DNA of 64,000 nt. It comes from Streptomyces sp. NBC_01788 (GTDB taxonomy: Bacteria; Actinomycetota; Actinomycetes; Streptomycetales; Streptomycetaceae). Below are positions 55,338-62,858 of the stretch, one piece after another. Position 1 is the stretch's first letter. The number at the start of each line of letters is the position of its first letter. The position numbers and the translations under genes are program-made. The notes below the pieces were generated by a model. The model worked only from the letters and a program-made list of their open reading frames with translations. It had not been told where the DNA came from and made no database searches. The DNA lies in the NCBI RefSeq assembly GCF_035917575.1, contig NZ_CP109090.1, positions 2,666,001-2,730,000 of the forward strand, given 5' to 3'.

Positions 55338-55700
55338 ATGACCGAGACCAACGCGCTTGATCCCGAGGACCTCAAGATCGTCACTCTGGCCCGTTCGGCA
55401 CGGGCCCGCAACGGTGTGCCGGAGGGCGCGGCCGTACGGGACGAGACGGGGCGTACGTATGTCGCCGGGTCGGTGAGCCTCGCCTCACTGCGGCTGAGCG
55501 CCCTGCGGACGGCGGTGGCGATGGCCGTCGCGTCCGGGGCGACGTCGCTGGAGGCGGCGGCGGTGGTCGGCGAGGCGGAGGAGATCGCCCCCGAGGACCT
55601 GGCCGCCGTACGGGACCTGGGCGGTGCGAAGACGCCGGTTCTGCTGGCCGGACCCGACGGCACCGTACGGCTCACCCGGCCGGCGGGCGAGGACGGCTGA
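55338..55700 (+). CDS. Cytidine deaminase-like protein lacking zinc ligands
   Basis: 120 residues. VTLARSARARNGVPEGAAVRDETG, TYVAGSVSLASLRLSALRTAVAMAVASGA follows the cytidine deaminase pattern, but the Cys of the usual TGxNVENASY is absent, the HAE motif is replaced near LRLSALRTAV, and no PCGxC is present. A deaminase zinc site cannot form. Such proteins are annotated as cytidine deaminase in streptomycetes at this place as I recall. It may be a non-catalytic relative that binds nucleotides or partners. Confidence 0.75.
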   Translation: MTETNALDPEDLKIVTLARSARARNGVPEGAAVRDETGRTYVAGSVSLASLRLSALRTAVAMAVASGATSLEAAAVVGEAEEIAPEDLAAVRDLGGAKTPVLLAGPDGTVRLTRPAGEDG

Positions 55701-55776
55701 GGCCCGCCGGGCCAGGACGGCTGAGGCCCGCCGGGCGGGGTCCGGTGGCGGGCCCCGCGTGGTCCTGCGGCACGGG

Positions 55777-56589
55777 TCAGTCGGTGGAGGCGGCCCCGGA
55801 GGCCTCCTGGACGGTGCGGTAGGCCGTCAGACCGCCGTCCACGCGGATGTCGGTGCCGTTGATCCAGGCCGCGGAGTCGCTCAGAAGGAAGGCCACGACA
55901 TCGGCGATGTCCGCCGCCTCCCCGAACCGTCCGAGCAGGGCGCCGGCTCCCTCGACCTTGGCGACGCCGTGGTCCCGCTTGAAGTCGTCGAGGATCGGCG
56001 TGGCCACGGGCCCCGGGCTGACCGAGGTCACCCGGATCCTGCGGGGCAGGTACTCGGCCGCGAGGTGTTCGGTGAGGTACCGCACGCACTCCTTGGAGAA
56101 CCGGTACGAGTGACCGGTGACGCTCTCATCCAGGGCCACGGCGTCGAGCGCCACCTCGGTGTCGGCGGCCAGGGCGAAGGCCCGTACCGCCGGCAGGTTC
56201 CGCTCCCAGGCGGTGGCCACGGCCGAGGACAGGTTGACGACGCAGCCTCCTTCCCGGATCGCCGGTGCGAGAGCGGCGGTCAGTTCCCGCAGGCCGAAGA
56301 CGTTGACGCCGAGCACCGTCCGCCAGGGCGCCGTTCCGGGCACCCCGGCGATGTTGGCGAGCCCCGCGAGCCCGTCCGGCGCGGCGGCCAGTACGCTCCG
56401 CGCGGCCATGTGCGCGCCGGCGGGCGTGGACAGGTCGGCCCGCACGAAGGTCCCCGCGAAGGACTCGGGCACCGATCGGTCGATTCCGACGACGGGCAGG
56501 CCCCTGCCGGCGAGCAGACGGGCGGCCGCCGCTCCGATGCCGGAGGCGACCCCGGTCACGACCACGGGCAACTGCGTGTTGTTCGTCAT
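55777..56589 (-). CDS. SDR family dehydrogenase (coniferyl-alcohol dehydrogenase-like)
   Basis: 270 residues from the ATG at 56589. The Rossmann motif is VVVTGVASGIGAAAARLLA, with D for NAD(H) preference at GIDRS. Catalytic residues: Ser in VVNLSSAVA, Tyr and Lys in SYRFSKECVRYL. The insertion between strands and the C-terminus DIRVDGGLTAYRTV match the 3-alpha-hydroxysteroid / coniferyl-alcohol dehydrogenase group. It should oxidise a secondary or benzylic/allylic alcohol. It is divergent from the ALDH operon and has its own IclR-type palindrome. Confidence 0.88.
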   Translation of the reverse strand: MTNNTQLPVVVTGVASGIGAAAARLLAGRGLPVVGIDRSVPESFAGTFVRADLSTPAGAHMAARSVLAAAPDGLAGLANIAGVPGTAPWRTVLGVNVFGLRELTAALAPAIREGGCVVNLSSAVATAWERNLPAVRAFALAADTEVALDAVALDESVTGHSYRFSKECVRYLTEHLAAEYLPRRIRVTSVSPGPVATPILDDFKRDHGVAKVEGAGALLGRFGEAADIADVVAFLLSDSAAWINGTDIRVDGGLTAYRTVQEASGAASTD

Positions 56590-56686
56590 GGCTCTCACTT
56601 GTTCGTCGGCGGAATGTACGGATGACGAATGACCAGGGGTCCGCGGGCCGAGCCTCCGGGTGAAGCGGCGTCCGTGACAAGCCCAC

Positions 56687-56703
56687 TTTCCACCCTGTGG
56701 AAA
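56687..56703. promoter_or_regulatory. IclR-regulon palindrome 1 (SDR side)
   Basis: TTTCCACCCTGTGGAAA, perfect 7-bp arms, 98 bases before the SDR start. It belongs to a set of three 17-bp sites (56687, 56750, 61724) that fit TTTCCACTNAGTGGAAA. CCGTGACA lies about 15 bases before this and the next site. Confidence 0.82.
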
Positions 56704-56749
56704 ACTCCGCGGCGCTCAGGGGTGAGCCGGCAGCCGTGACACGGTCCGC

Positions 56750-56766
56750 TTTCCACTGAGTGGATG
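56750..56766. promoter_or_regulatory. IclR-regulon palindrome 2 (ALDH side)
   Basis: TTTCCACTGAGTGGATG, perfect 6-bp inner arms (TCCACT/AGTGGA), 72 bases before the aldehyde dehydrogenase start. Same core as site 3 (TTTCTACTGAGTGGAAA). Confidence 0.82.
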
Positions 56767-56837
56767 ACCTGCTTGCCCAAGGTGTGACCTGCGGGGATCG
56801 TGACATCCCGTCCCCTCCCCCGACCAGGAGCACGCCG

Positions 56838-58265
56838 ATGGCCCAAGAGACGTACGCCGTACACGACCCGGCCACGCTGGAGCCGGTCGGCCGGGCCCCG
56901 GTGCACGGCGAGGACGAGGTACGGCAGGCGATCGCCGCCGCGCGGGCCGCCGCACCGGCGTGGGCCGCGGACCGCGCGGCCCGGCGGGCCGCGCTGCACG
57001 CCTGCGCGGACCTCGTCCGCGCCCACGAGGACGAACTCGGACGGCTGCTGTCCCTGGAACAGGGCAAGGTCCTGGCCGAGGCCGTCGGCGAGTTCCGGGT
57101 CGGCGCCGGGCTGCTGGACCACTACGCCGCGCTCGCCTGGGCCGAGGTGGAGCGGCTGCCCGACCGGGCCGACCGCAAGGTCGAGGTGCACTACCGGCCC
57201 GTGGGCGTAGTCGGCACCATCACGCCGTGGAACTTCCCCATCTCCCTGCTGTGCGTGAAACTCGCCCCCGCGCTGACCGCCGGGTGCACCGTCATCGCCA
57301 AGCCCTCCGCCACGACACCGCTGTCCACCATGGCGCTGGTCGACCTCATGAACCGGGTCCTGCCCGCCGGTGTGCTGCAGTACCGCACCAGCCCCGGCCG
57401 CGCGGTCAACGTGGCGCTGAGCGCCCTGCCCGGCGTCCGGAAGATCTCGTTCACCGGGTCGACGGAGGTCGGCACCGCGGTGGCCGCCCAGGCGGCCGCC
57501 ACGGTCAAGCGCGTCACCCTGGAACTCGGCGGGAACGACCCCGCGATCGTCCTGCCGGACGCGGACGTCGAGACGACCGCGTCCGGCATCGTCGGTTCGG
57601 CCTTCCGCAACGCGGGGCAGGTGTGCATGGCCGTCAAGCGGGTCTTCGTGCCGCGCGGCCTGCGGGACGAACTGGTCGAGGCCATGGCCGAGGCCGTCGC
57701 CCGGCACCGGCTCGGTCACGGGGTGGCGGCCGGGTCGACCATGGGCCCGATGCACTCGGCCGCCCAGCACGGCATCGTCCGCGGCCTGGTCGACGGCGCC
57801 GTCGCCGCCGGGGCGCGGGTCGCGGCGGGCGGCGGACGCGGCTGCGACCTGCCCGGTCACTTCCTCGAACCGACGATCGTCACGGACGCCGAGGTCGGCA
57901 TGGACCTCGTCGACGCCGAGCAGTTCGGCAACGCCCTGCCGGTCGTGGCCTACGACGACCTCCGGACGACGATCGACGGCCTGAACGCACAGGACTTCGG
58001 GCTCGGCGCCTCGGTGTGGTCGCCGGACCTGGACCGCGCCCACGCGGTGGCGGCGGACATCGAGGCCGGCACGGTCTGGATCAACCAGCACACCCAGGTG
58101 GAGCCGGACGCCCCGTTCGGCGGCTGGAAGGCCTCCGGCCTCGGACGTGAGCGCGGCCGCTGGGGACTGGAGGAGTACCTCGAACCCCGGACCGTCAACG
58201 CCCGTCCCCACCACACCCCGGCACCGCACGAGGCGGCCCCCGTAACGGAAGGACAGCGTCGGTGA
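56838..58265 (+). CDS. Aldehyde dehydrogenase (NAD(P)+-dependent)
   Basis: 475 residues from the ATG at 56838 with CAGGAG upstream. The ALDH fold has PVGVVGTITPWNFPISLL, ISFTGSTEVGTAVAAQA, the catalytic Glu in TLELGGNDPAIVL and the nucleophile Cys in RNAGQVCMAVKRVF. EQFGNALPVVAYDD takes the place of the usual EQFGP. It should convert an aldehyde made by the SDR into the acid; vanillin- or coniferaldehyde-type aldehydes are plausible. The MBL-fold gene overlaps its stop (GTGA). Confidence 0.94.
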   Translation: MAQETYAVHDPATLEPVGRAPVHGEDEVRQAIAAARAAAPAWAADRAARRAALHACADLVRAHEDELGRLLSLEQGKVLAEAVGEFRVGAGLLDHYAALAWAEVERLPDRADRKVEVHYRPVGVVGTITPWNFPISLLCVKLAPALTAGCTVIAKPSATTPLSTMALVDLMNRVLPAGVLQYRTSPGRAVNVALSALPGVRKISFTGSTEVGTAVAAQAAATVKRVTLELGGNDPAIVLPDADVETTASGIVGSAFRNAGQVCMAVKRVFVPRGLRDELVEAMAEAVARHRLGHGVAAGSTMGPMHSAAQHGIVRGLVDGAVAAGARVAAGGGRGCDLPGHFLEPTIVTDAEVGMDLVDAEQFGNALPVVAYDDLRTTIDGLNAQDFGLGASVWSPDLDRAHAVAADIEAGTVWINQHTQVEPDAPFGGWKASGLGRERGRWGLEEYLEPRTVNARPHHTPAPHEAAPVTEGQRR

Positions 58266-59215
58266 CCGACACCACGTCCGCACAGCGCGGCATGGACCTC
58301 ATCACGCTCGGCGTCGCCGCCGGGCCCGCCATCCGAGGCCCCGAGCACGGCATCGCCAGCGCGGTCGTCGTCGACGACGTCTTCTACCTCGTCGACTTCG
58401 GCATCGGCTGCACCCGTGCCGCGGGCGAGGCCGGTCTGCGGGGGCAGCGGTTCCGGGCGGGATTCATCACGCACCTGCACTCCGACCACGTGATCGAGCT
58501 CCCGGGGTTCCTGCTGTGGAACTGGGGGCGGCCGGTGAACGGCTTCTCCACTCCGGTCGACATCATCGGCCCCGGCCCCGACCCGGACGACGGCACCCGG
58601 CACCTCGCCGGTACGGACCGCCTCGTGGCCTCCGTTCTGGACGCGTTCTCCTACGACATCGCCATCCGGGCGGGCGACGAGGACCGGCCGCCGCTGGCGG
58701 ACCTGGTGCGCGCCTCGGAGGTGGCCGCCCCGGCCAGGGGCTCGGCTGCCGCCGGGGAACCGTTCGAGGTGTACGCCGACGAGCGGATCACGGTGACCGC
58801 CGTCCTGGTGGACCACCCGCCGGTGCACCCGGCCCTCGCCTACCGGATCGACTCCGCGTACGGGTCGATCACGTTCTCCGGAGACACGGCCGAGTCGGCG
58901 AACCTCGCCCGGCTGGCCGAGGGCACCGATATCCTCGTCCACGAGGCCGTCAACCTCGGCTTCTACCGCAGCCGTGGCTTCTCCGCGGCCTTCCTGGCCC
59001 ACCAGGAGAACTCGCACACCCCGCCGGCCGGGGCGGGCCGGATCGCCAAGGCCGCCGGAGCGCGGCGCCTGGTGCTGTCCCACTTCGCGGGGTTGGCGGA
59101 CGCCGAGTACTGGCGTGCCGAGGCCGCGTCGACGTACGACGGCCCGATCGACGTCGCCACGAGCGGCGCGCGGTTCTCCGTCGCCACGGATCCCGCGGTC
59201 CGCGCGGGGATTTGA
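58262..59215 (+). CDS. MBL-fold metal-dependent hydrolase
   Basis: 317 residues from a GTG overlapping the ALDH stop. The metal-binding THLHSDHV motif is followed by [10 protein letters not shown] (Asp) and LVHEAVN, and LVLSHFAG near the end (His). The layout is of RNase Z/arylsulfatase-like members. It may open a lactone or hydrolyse an ester intermediate of the same pathway; this is inference from the operon. Confidence 0.88.
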   Translation: MTDTTSAQRGMDLITLGVAAGPAIRGPEHGIASAVVVDDVFYLVDFGIGCTRAAGEAGLRGQRFRAGFITHLHSDHVIELPGFLLWNWGRPVNGFSTPVDIIGPGPDPDDGTRHLAGTDRLVASVLDAFSYDIAIRAGDEDRPPLADLVRASEVAAPARGSAAAGEPFEVYADERITVTAVLVDHPPVHPALAYRIDSAYGSITFSGDTAESANLARLAEGTDILVHEAVNLGFYRSRGFSAAFLAHQENSHTPPAGAGRIAKAAGARRLVLSHFAGLADAEYWRAEAASTYDGPIDVATSGARFSVATDPAVRAGI

Positions 59216-59285
59216 ACGGGCGTACGTGGGTGTCGGCGGGTGCCGACAGGTGTGGAACGGCGCGGGAAGGAAGCGGGAGAACGGC

Positions 59286-59684
59286 ATGGGCTCGGACAGT
59301 GGCCGGGGACGCGAGGACGGGAACGGCGGGGTCGGCGGGGACGGCGGGGAGAAGGAACCCGACTACCGGTTCACGCTCGCCAACGAGCGCACTTTCCTGG
59401 CCTGGATCCGTACCGGTGTCAGCCTGCTCGCGGCGGCGGTGGCGGTGCGGCAGCTCGTACCGGCCTTCACGATCCCGCACGCGCGGGAACTCCTCGCGGT
59501 CGTGTGCGCGCTGCTGGCCGTCGTGATCACGGGTGGGGCCTATCCGCACTGGCGGCGCGTCCAGCGAGCGATCCGGCGTGACGCGCCGCTGCCCGGCTCC
59601 TGGCTGCTGCCCGTGCTGGCGACCGTGATCACGGCCATCGCGTCGTTCACCACGGTGCTGGTCTGGGCCGGCGGGCCCGCGTGA
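59286..59684 (+). CDS. DUF202 (YidH-type) membrane protein, first of pair
   Basis: 132 residues; GGGAGAA upstream. A Gly-rich acidic N-terminus of about 25 residues precedes the DUF202 motif [21 protein letters not shown] and three membrane segments. The function is unknown. The second DUF202 gene overlaps the stop (GTGA), so the two are made together. Confidence 0.88.
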   Translation: MGSDSGRGREDGNGGVGGDGGEKEPDYRFTLANERTFLAWIRTGVSLLAAAVAVRQLVPAFTIPHARELLAVVCALLAVVITGGAYPHWRRVQRAIRRDAPLPGSWLLPVLATVITAIASFTTVLVWAGGPA

Positions 59685-59977
59685 GGCGGCGGGACCCGGG
59701 ACTGCAACCCGAGCGCACCCGCCTCGCCTGGCGGCGGACGACCATGTCCCAGACGGTGGGTGCGCTGCTGCTCGTGCACACGGCGGCGAGCGGCTCCTCT
59801 CCGCTGGGCTGGGCGTGCGCGGTCTGCGCGGCCACGGCCACGGCCGTGACCTTCCTCGTCGGCGGCATGCGGCGGGAGACCGCGCCTCCGCCGCCCGCGG
59901 CGATGGCCCTGACCGCGGCGACGACGGTCGCCACGGCCCTGATCAGCCTGCCCTTGCTGCTGACCGGCGGGGCGTGA
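59681..59977 (+). CDS. DUF202 membrane protein, second of pair
   Basis: 98 residues from a [19 protein letters not shown] is the DUF202 signature, followed by two to three membrane helices. It is coupled to the previous gene. DUF202 pairs occur widely in Streptomyces; here they end the ALDH-MBL transcript or stand as a separate unit. Confidence 0.87.
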   Translation: MRRRDPGLQPERTRLAWRRTTMSQTVGALLLVHTAASGSSPLGWACAVCAATATAVTFLVGGMRRETAPPPPAAMALTAATTVATALISLPLLLTGGA

Positions 59978-60148
59978 GCCGCAGGCTCCGCCGCCGGATC
60001 CGCCGCCCTACGACGCCTGCCGCGCGCGATGTGCCGGCCCGCGAGCTCCTACCGGGGTCCTTACCGCGAATCGCCGACCTCGCACGGCACCCGCGGCGCA
60101 CGCGCCCTTGCGTCACGACGCCCGTCCGGCGGACACCCGCACCGCAAG

Positions 60149-60390
60149 CGCCCGTCCCGCGAACACCGGCGCCGCGCGAGCGCCCTTCCGCGAACGCCAG
60201 CCCCGCGCGAGCGCCCTTCCGCGAACGCCAGCCCCGCGCGAACACCCTTCCGCGAACACCGGCCCCGCGCAAGCGCCCTTCCGCGAACACCGGCCCCGCG
60301 CGAACACCCTTCCGCGAACACCGGCCCCGCGCGAACACCCTTCCGCGAACACCGGCCCCGCGCGAACACCCACGCCCCGAACGCCGGTCC
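60149..60390. repeat. 31-bp tandem minisatellite, about seven copies
   Basis: Units start at 60149 (32 bases), 60181, 60212, 60243, 60274, 60305, 60336, with a partial copy at 60367. The consensus runs CGCCCTTCCGCGAACACCGG then CCCCGCGCGAA. The copies are nearly identical. The period is not a multiple of three, so reading frames rotate through it. The 831-base stretch 59978-60808 has no supported gene. Confidence 0.9.
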
Positions 60391-60464
60391 GCCCGAGCCT
60401 CCGTCACCGCCAACGCCCGACCCACGCGTATGCCCATCCCGCCAGCCCCTTCGCCGCCAACGCC

Positions 60465-60640
60465 CGCGTCCCAGGCGGTTGCCCGCACCACCAACCCCCG
60501 CACCGCCAACGCCCGCGTCCCGCGCGTATGCCCGCACCGCGAGAACTCCCGCACCACCGAGGCCCCGCGTCCCGGGCGTATGCCTGCCCCGCACGAACTC
60601 CCGTACCGCCAACACCCGCGTCCCAGGCGGATGCCCGCAC
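60465..60640. repeat. Degenerate repeat of about 50 bp, four copies
   Basis: CGCGTCCCAGGCGG or CGCGTCCCGGGCGT, then ATGCCCGCACC or close variants, recurs at about 60465, 60514, 60566 and 60617 (49-52 bases apart). It follows the 31-bp array and precedes iclR. Confidence 0.65.
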
Positions 60641-60808
60641 CGCCGACGCCCGGCCGCGCACCCCCGTCCCTGTGAAGCGCCCATCCCACGCGAACGCCGG
60701 CGCCCGACCCGGGCGAACCGCCGCACCGCCGACGCCGCACCGCGAACGCGGGCCTGCCTGCGCCCGGCGGCAGGGCCCAGGCCCCCGCCTTGCTCGGCCG
60801 TGCCGGCG

Positions 60809-61609
60809 CTACGCGGCCAGGCGGCCCGCCTCCCGGGCGATGCTTCGGGCGGCGATCTGCAGGACCGGGACGATCCCGGCCGGTCGGGGGCGCGTTCCGA
60901 CGGTGACCACGCCGAGGGCCGCGATGACACCGCCGCCGACGGCGGTGACCGGCACCGCGATGCCGTGCGCCCCCTCGACCGCCTCCTCCAGGGTCATGGC
61001 GTAGCCCTTGCGACGGACCTGTTCGAGTTCACGGCGCAGCCGGGTCGGGTCGATCACGGTGTGCGGGGTGAGCCGCTGCGGGTTGGCCAGGGCGGCCCGC
61101 GCGAGTTCCGGCGGTCCGTAGGCGAGGAACGCCTTCCCTCCGGCACTGGCGTGCAGGGCGAGGCGGTCGCCCACCCGGTGCAGGGCCGGACCTGGCTGGG
61201 TCCCGGAGATCCGTTCGAGCAGCAGGGCGTGGGCGCCGTCGAGGACGAAGAGGTTGACCACGTGCTTGGTCAGGAAGAGCACGTCGTGCATGTAGGGCGC
61301 GGCCAGTTCGGCGAGGCCGTGGTGGCTCTCGGACAGCAGCCCCAGGGACCACAGCTTGTGGCCGATGCGGTACCGGCCACCGGTCCGCAGCAGGCCGCCC
61401 CACTCGACGAGCTCACGGACGAGCCGGTGGCAGGTGGCCACCGGCAGCCCGCTGCGGCGGGAGATGTCGCTCAGGGACAGCTCGTAGTGCTCCGAGTCGA
61501 AGGTGTCCAGGATCCTCAGCGCACGGGCGGCGACGGATTTCGGCGCCGCCCCCGCGGATCCCGCCGGCAACGCCTCCCGCTCGGTGGGCCGCTTGTCCTG
61601 AGAGCTCAT
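60809..61609 (-). CDS. IclR family transcriptional regulator
   Basis: 266 residues. The N-terminal winged helix (about 25-90) has AARALRILDTFDSEHYELSLSDIS and GLPVATCHRLVRELVEWG. The C-terminal effector domain (about 95-260) has LASAGGKAFLAY-like LHASAGGKAFLAYGP and VEGAHGIAVPVTAVGGGV. Regulators of this family control aromatic and acid catabolism. Its gene is divergent from the reductase-P450 operon. The three 17-bp palindromes around it are its probable operators. Confidence 0.92.
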   Translation of the reverse strand: MSSQDKRPTEREALPAGSAGAAPKSVAARALRILDTFDSEHYELSLSDISRRSGLPVATCHRLVRELVEWGGLLRTGGRYRIGHKLWSLGLLSESHHGLAELAAPYMHDVLFLTKHVVNLFVLDGAHALLLERISGTQPGPALHRVGDRLALHASAGGKAFLAYGPPELARAALANPQRLTPHTVIDPTRLRRELEQVRRKGYAMTLEEAVEGAHGIAVPVTAVGGGVIAALGVVTVGTRPRPAGIVPVLQIAARSIAREAGRLAA

Positions 61610-61723
61610 GAAACCGCACAGTACGACCCGTGGGAGGCGAAGGAAAGCCCTCGGGAAATTCCGGGAAGCCGCAGGTCGGAATAGCGGTGAGCAGGGACAC
61701 GTCGACCAGGGCGCCCATGACGG

Positions 61724-61740
61724 TTTCTACTGAGTGGAAA
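61724..61740. promoter_or_regulatory. IclR-regulon palindrome 3 (reductase-P450/iclR)
   Basis: TTTCTACTGAGTGGAAA: 8-bp arms with one mismatch around a central G, 98 bases before the reductase start and 115 before iclR on the other strand. It equals the consensus of sites 1 and 2 except for one base. Confidence 0.82.
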
Positions 61741-61837
61741 GCCTCGGGGAAAGGCGCTCCGCGCTACCTAACATTCCCGCACCGGTGCGACACGGTTCGC
61801 CCGGCCCCCGAGGACCACGTGAGAAAGCAGGCTTCAG

Positions 61838-62830
61838 ATGGGCGGACTCAGTGCGCGCGCGGACCGCCGCGGCGTCGGGGCCAGCACCCGCGAGGTGATC
61901 GCGGAACGCGTGGACCGGATCGCCGACGGTGTCGTCTCCCTGGTCCTCGTGACCCCGGACGGGTCGCCCTTCCAGCCGTGGGAGCCCGGCGCCCACATCG
62001 ACGTCCACCTCGGCGACCAGTACGTGCGGCAGTACTCCCTGTGCTCCTCCCCCGACGACCTGTCGCACCTGCGTGTCGCCGTCCTCGACGTCCCCGGCTC
62101 GCGGGGCGGCTCCCGCTGGATCCACGGGAACGTACGCCCCGGCGACACGCTGGAGATCTCCGAGCCGCGCAACAACTTCCCGGTCAGGGACTCCCGGAAG
62201 TACCTCTTCCTGGCCGGCGGCATCGGCATCACCCCGATCATCCCGATGATCGAGCGGGCGGCGGAGGCGGGCAAGGACTGGCGCCTGGTCTACGGCGGAC
62301 GGTCGCGCGGCAGCATGGCCTTCGCCGAGCAGCTGGTCGGCACGTACGGCGACCGGGTCGACGTCGTCGCCGAGGACGAGCGCGGCCGCATGGACCTGGC
62401 GGGCGTGCTGGCCCTGCCCCGGGCCCACATGCTGGTGTACGCCTGCGGGCCGGGCGGGATGCTGCGCGCGGTCGAGGACCTGTGCATGGGATGGCCGCCC
62501 GGCTCACTGCACACCGAGCGGTTCGCGGCGACCGCGCTGGGCCCCGGGTCCGTGGCCGAACCGTTCGAGGTCGAACTCGCACGCAGCGGGAAGACCGTTT
62601 CGGTGCCCACCGACCGCACGATCCTGGAGGCGGTCGAGGACGTCGGTGTCCGCGTGCTGTCCTCGTGCCGGCAGGGCCTGTGCGGCACCTGCGAGACCAC
62701 CGTCGTCTCGGGCGAGCCGGAGCACCGGGACGCGGTGCTCACCCAGGACGACCAGGACGGGGGCGCGACCATGATGATCTGCGTCTCCCGTGCGGCGGCG
62801 GGCTGCGGCCGACTCGTCCTCGATCTGTGA
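61838..62830 (+). CDS. PDR/VanB-type oxygenase reductase (flavin, NAD, 2Fe-2S)
   Basis: 330 residues. The flavin-binding RQYSL (R64-S67) is followed by the NAD domain with FLAGGIGITPIIPM (about 125-138) and YACGPGGM (about 201-208). A C-terminal plant-type 2Fe-2S domain has C277, C282, C285 and C315 (CRQGLCGTC). The layout is that of phthalate dioxygenase reductase and vanillate demethylase reductase. It normally serves a Rieske oxygenase; here the adjacent partner is a P450, 28 bases downstream. Confidence 0.93.
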   Translation: MGGLSARADRRGVGASTREVIAERVDRIADGVVSLVLVTPDGSPFQPWEPGAHIDVHLGDQYVRQYSLCSSPDDLSHLRVAVLDVPGSRGGSRWIHGNVRPGDTLEISEPRNNFPVRDSRKYLFLAGGIGITPIIPMIERAAEAGKDWRLVYGGRSRGSMAFAEQLVGTYGDRVDVVAEDERGRMDLAGVLALPRAHMLVYACGPGGMLRAVEDLCMGWPPGSLHTERFAATALGPGSVAEPFEVELARSGKTVSVPTDRTILEAVEDVGVRVLSSCRQGLCGTCETTVVSGEPEHRDAVLTQDDQDGGATMMICVSRAAAGCGRLVLDL

Positions 62831-62858
62831 CAGACCGGCACCGAAAGAGGTTCTCTTC

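Noticed and set aside
60149..60390. CRISPR-like array
   Set aside because: The 31-bp units are directly contiguous and nearly identical with no unique spacers, and no cas gene is nearby; it is a minisatellite.
59815..60675. Repetitive Arg/Ala/Pro-rich proteins on either strand across the 59978-60808 repeats
   Set aside because: The period of 31 bases rotates the frame, there is no ribosome binding site or domain, and similar frames exist on both strands.
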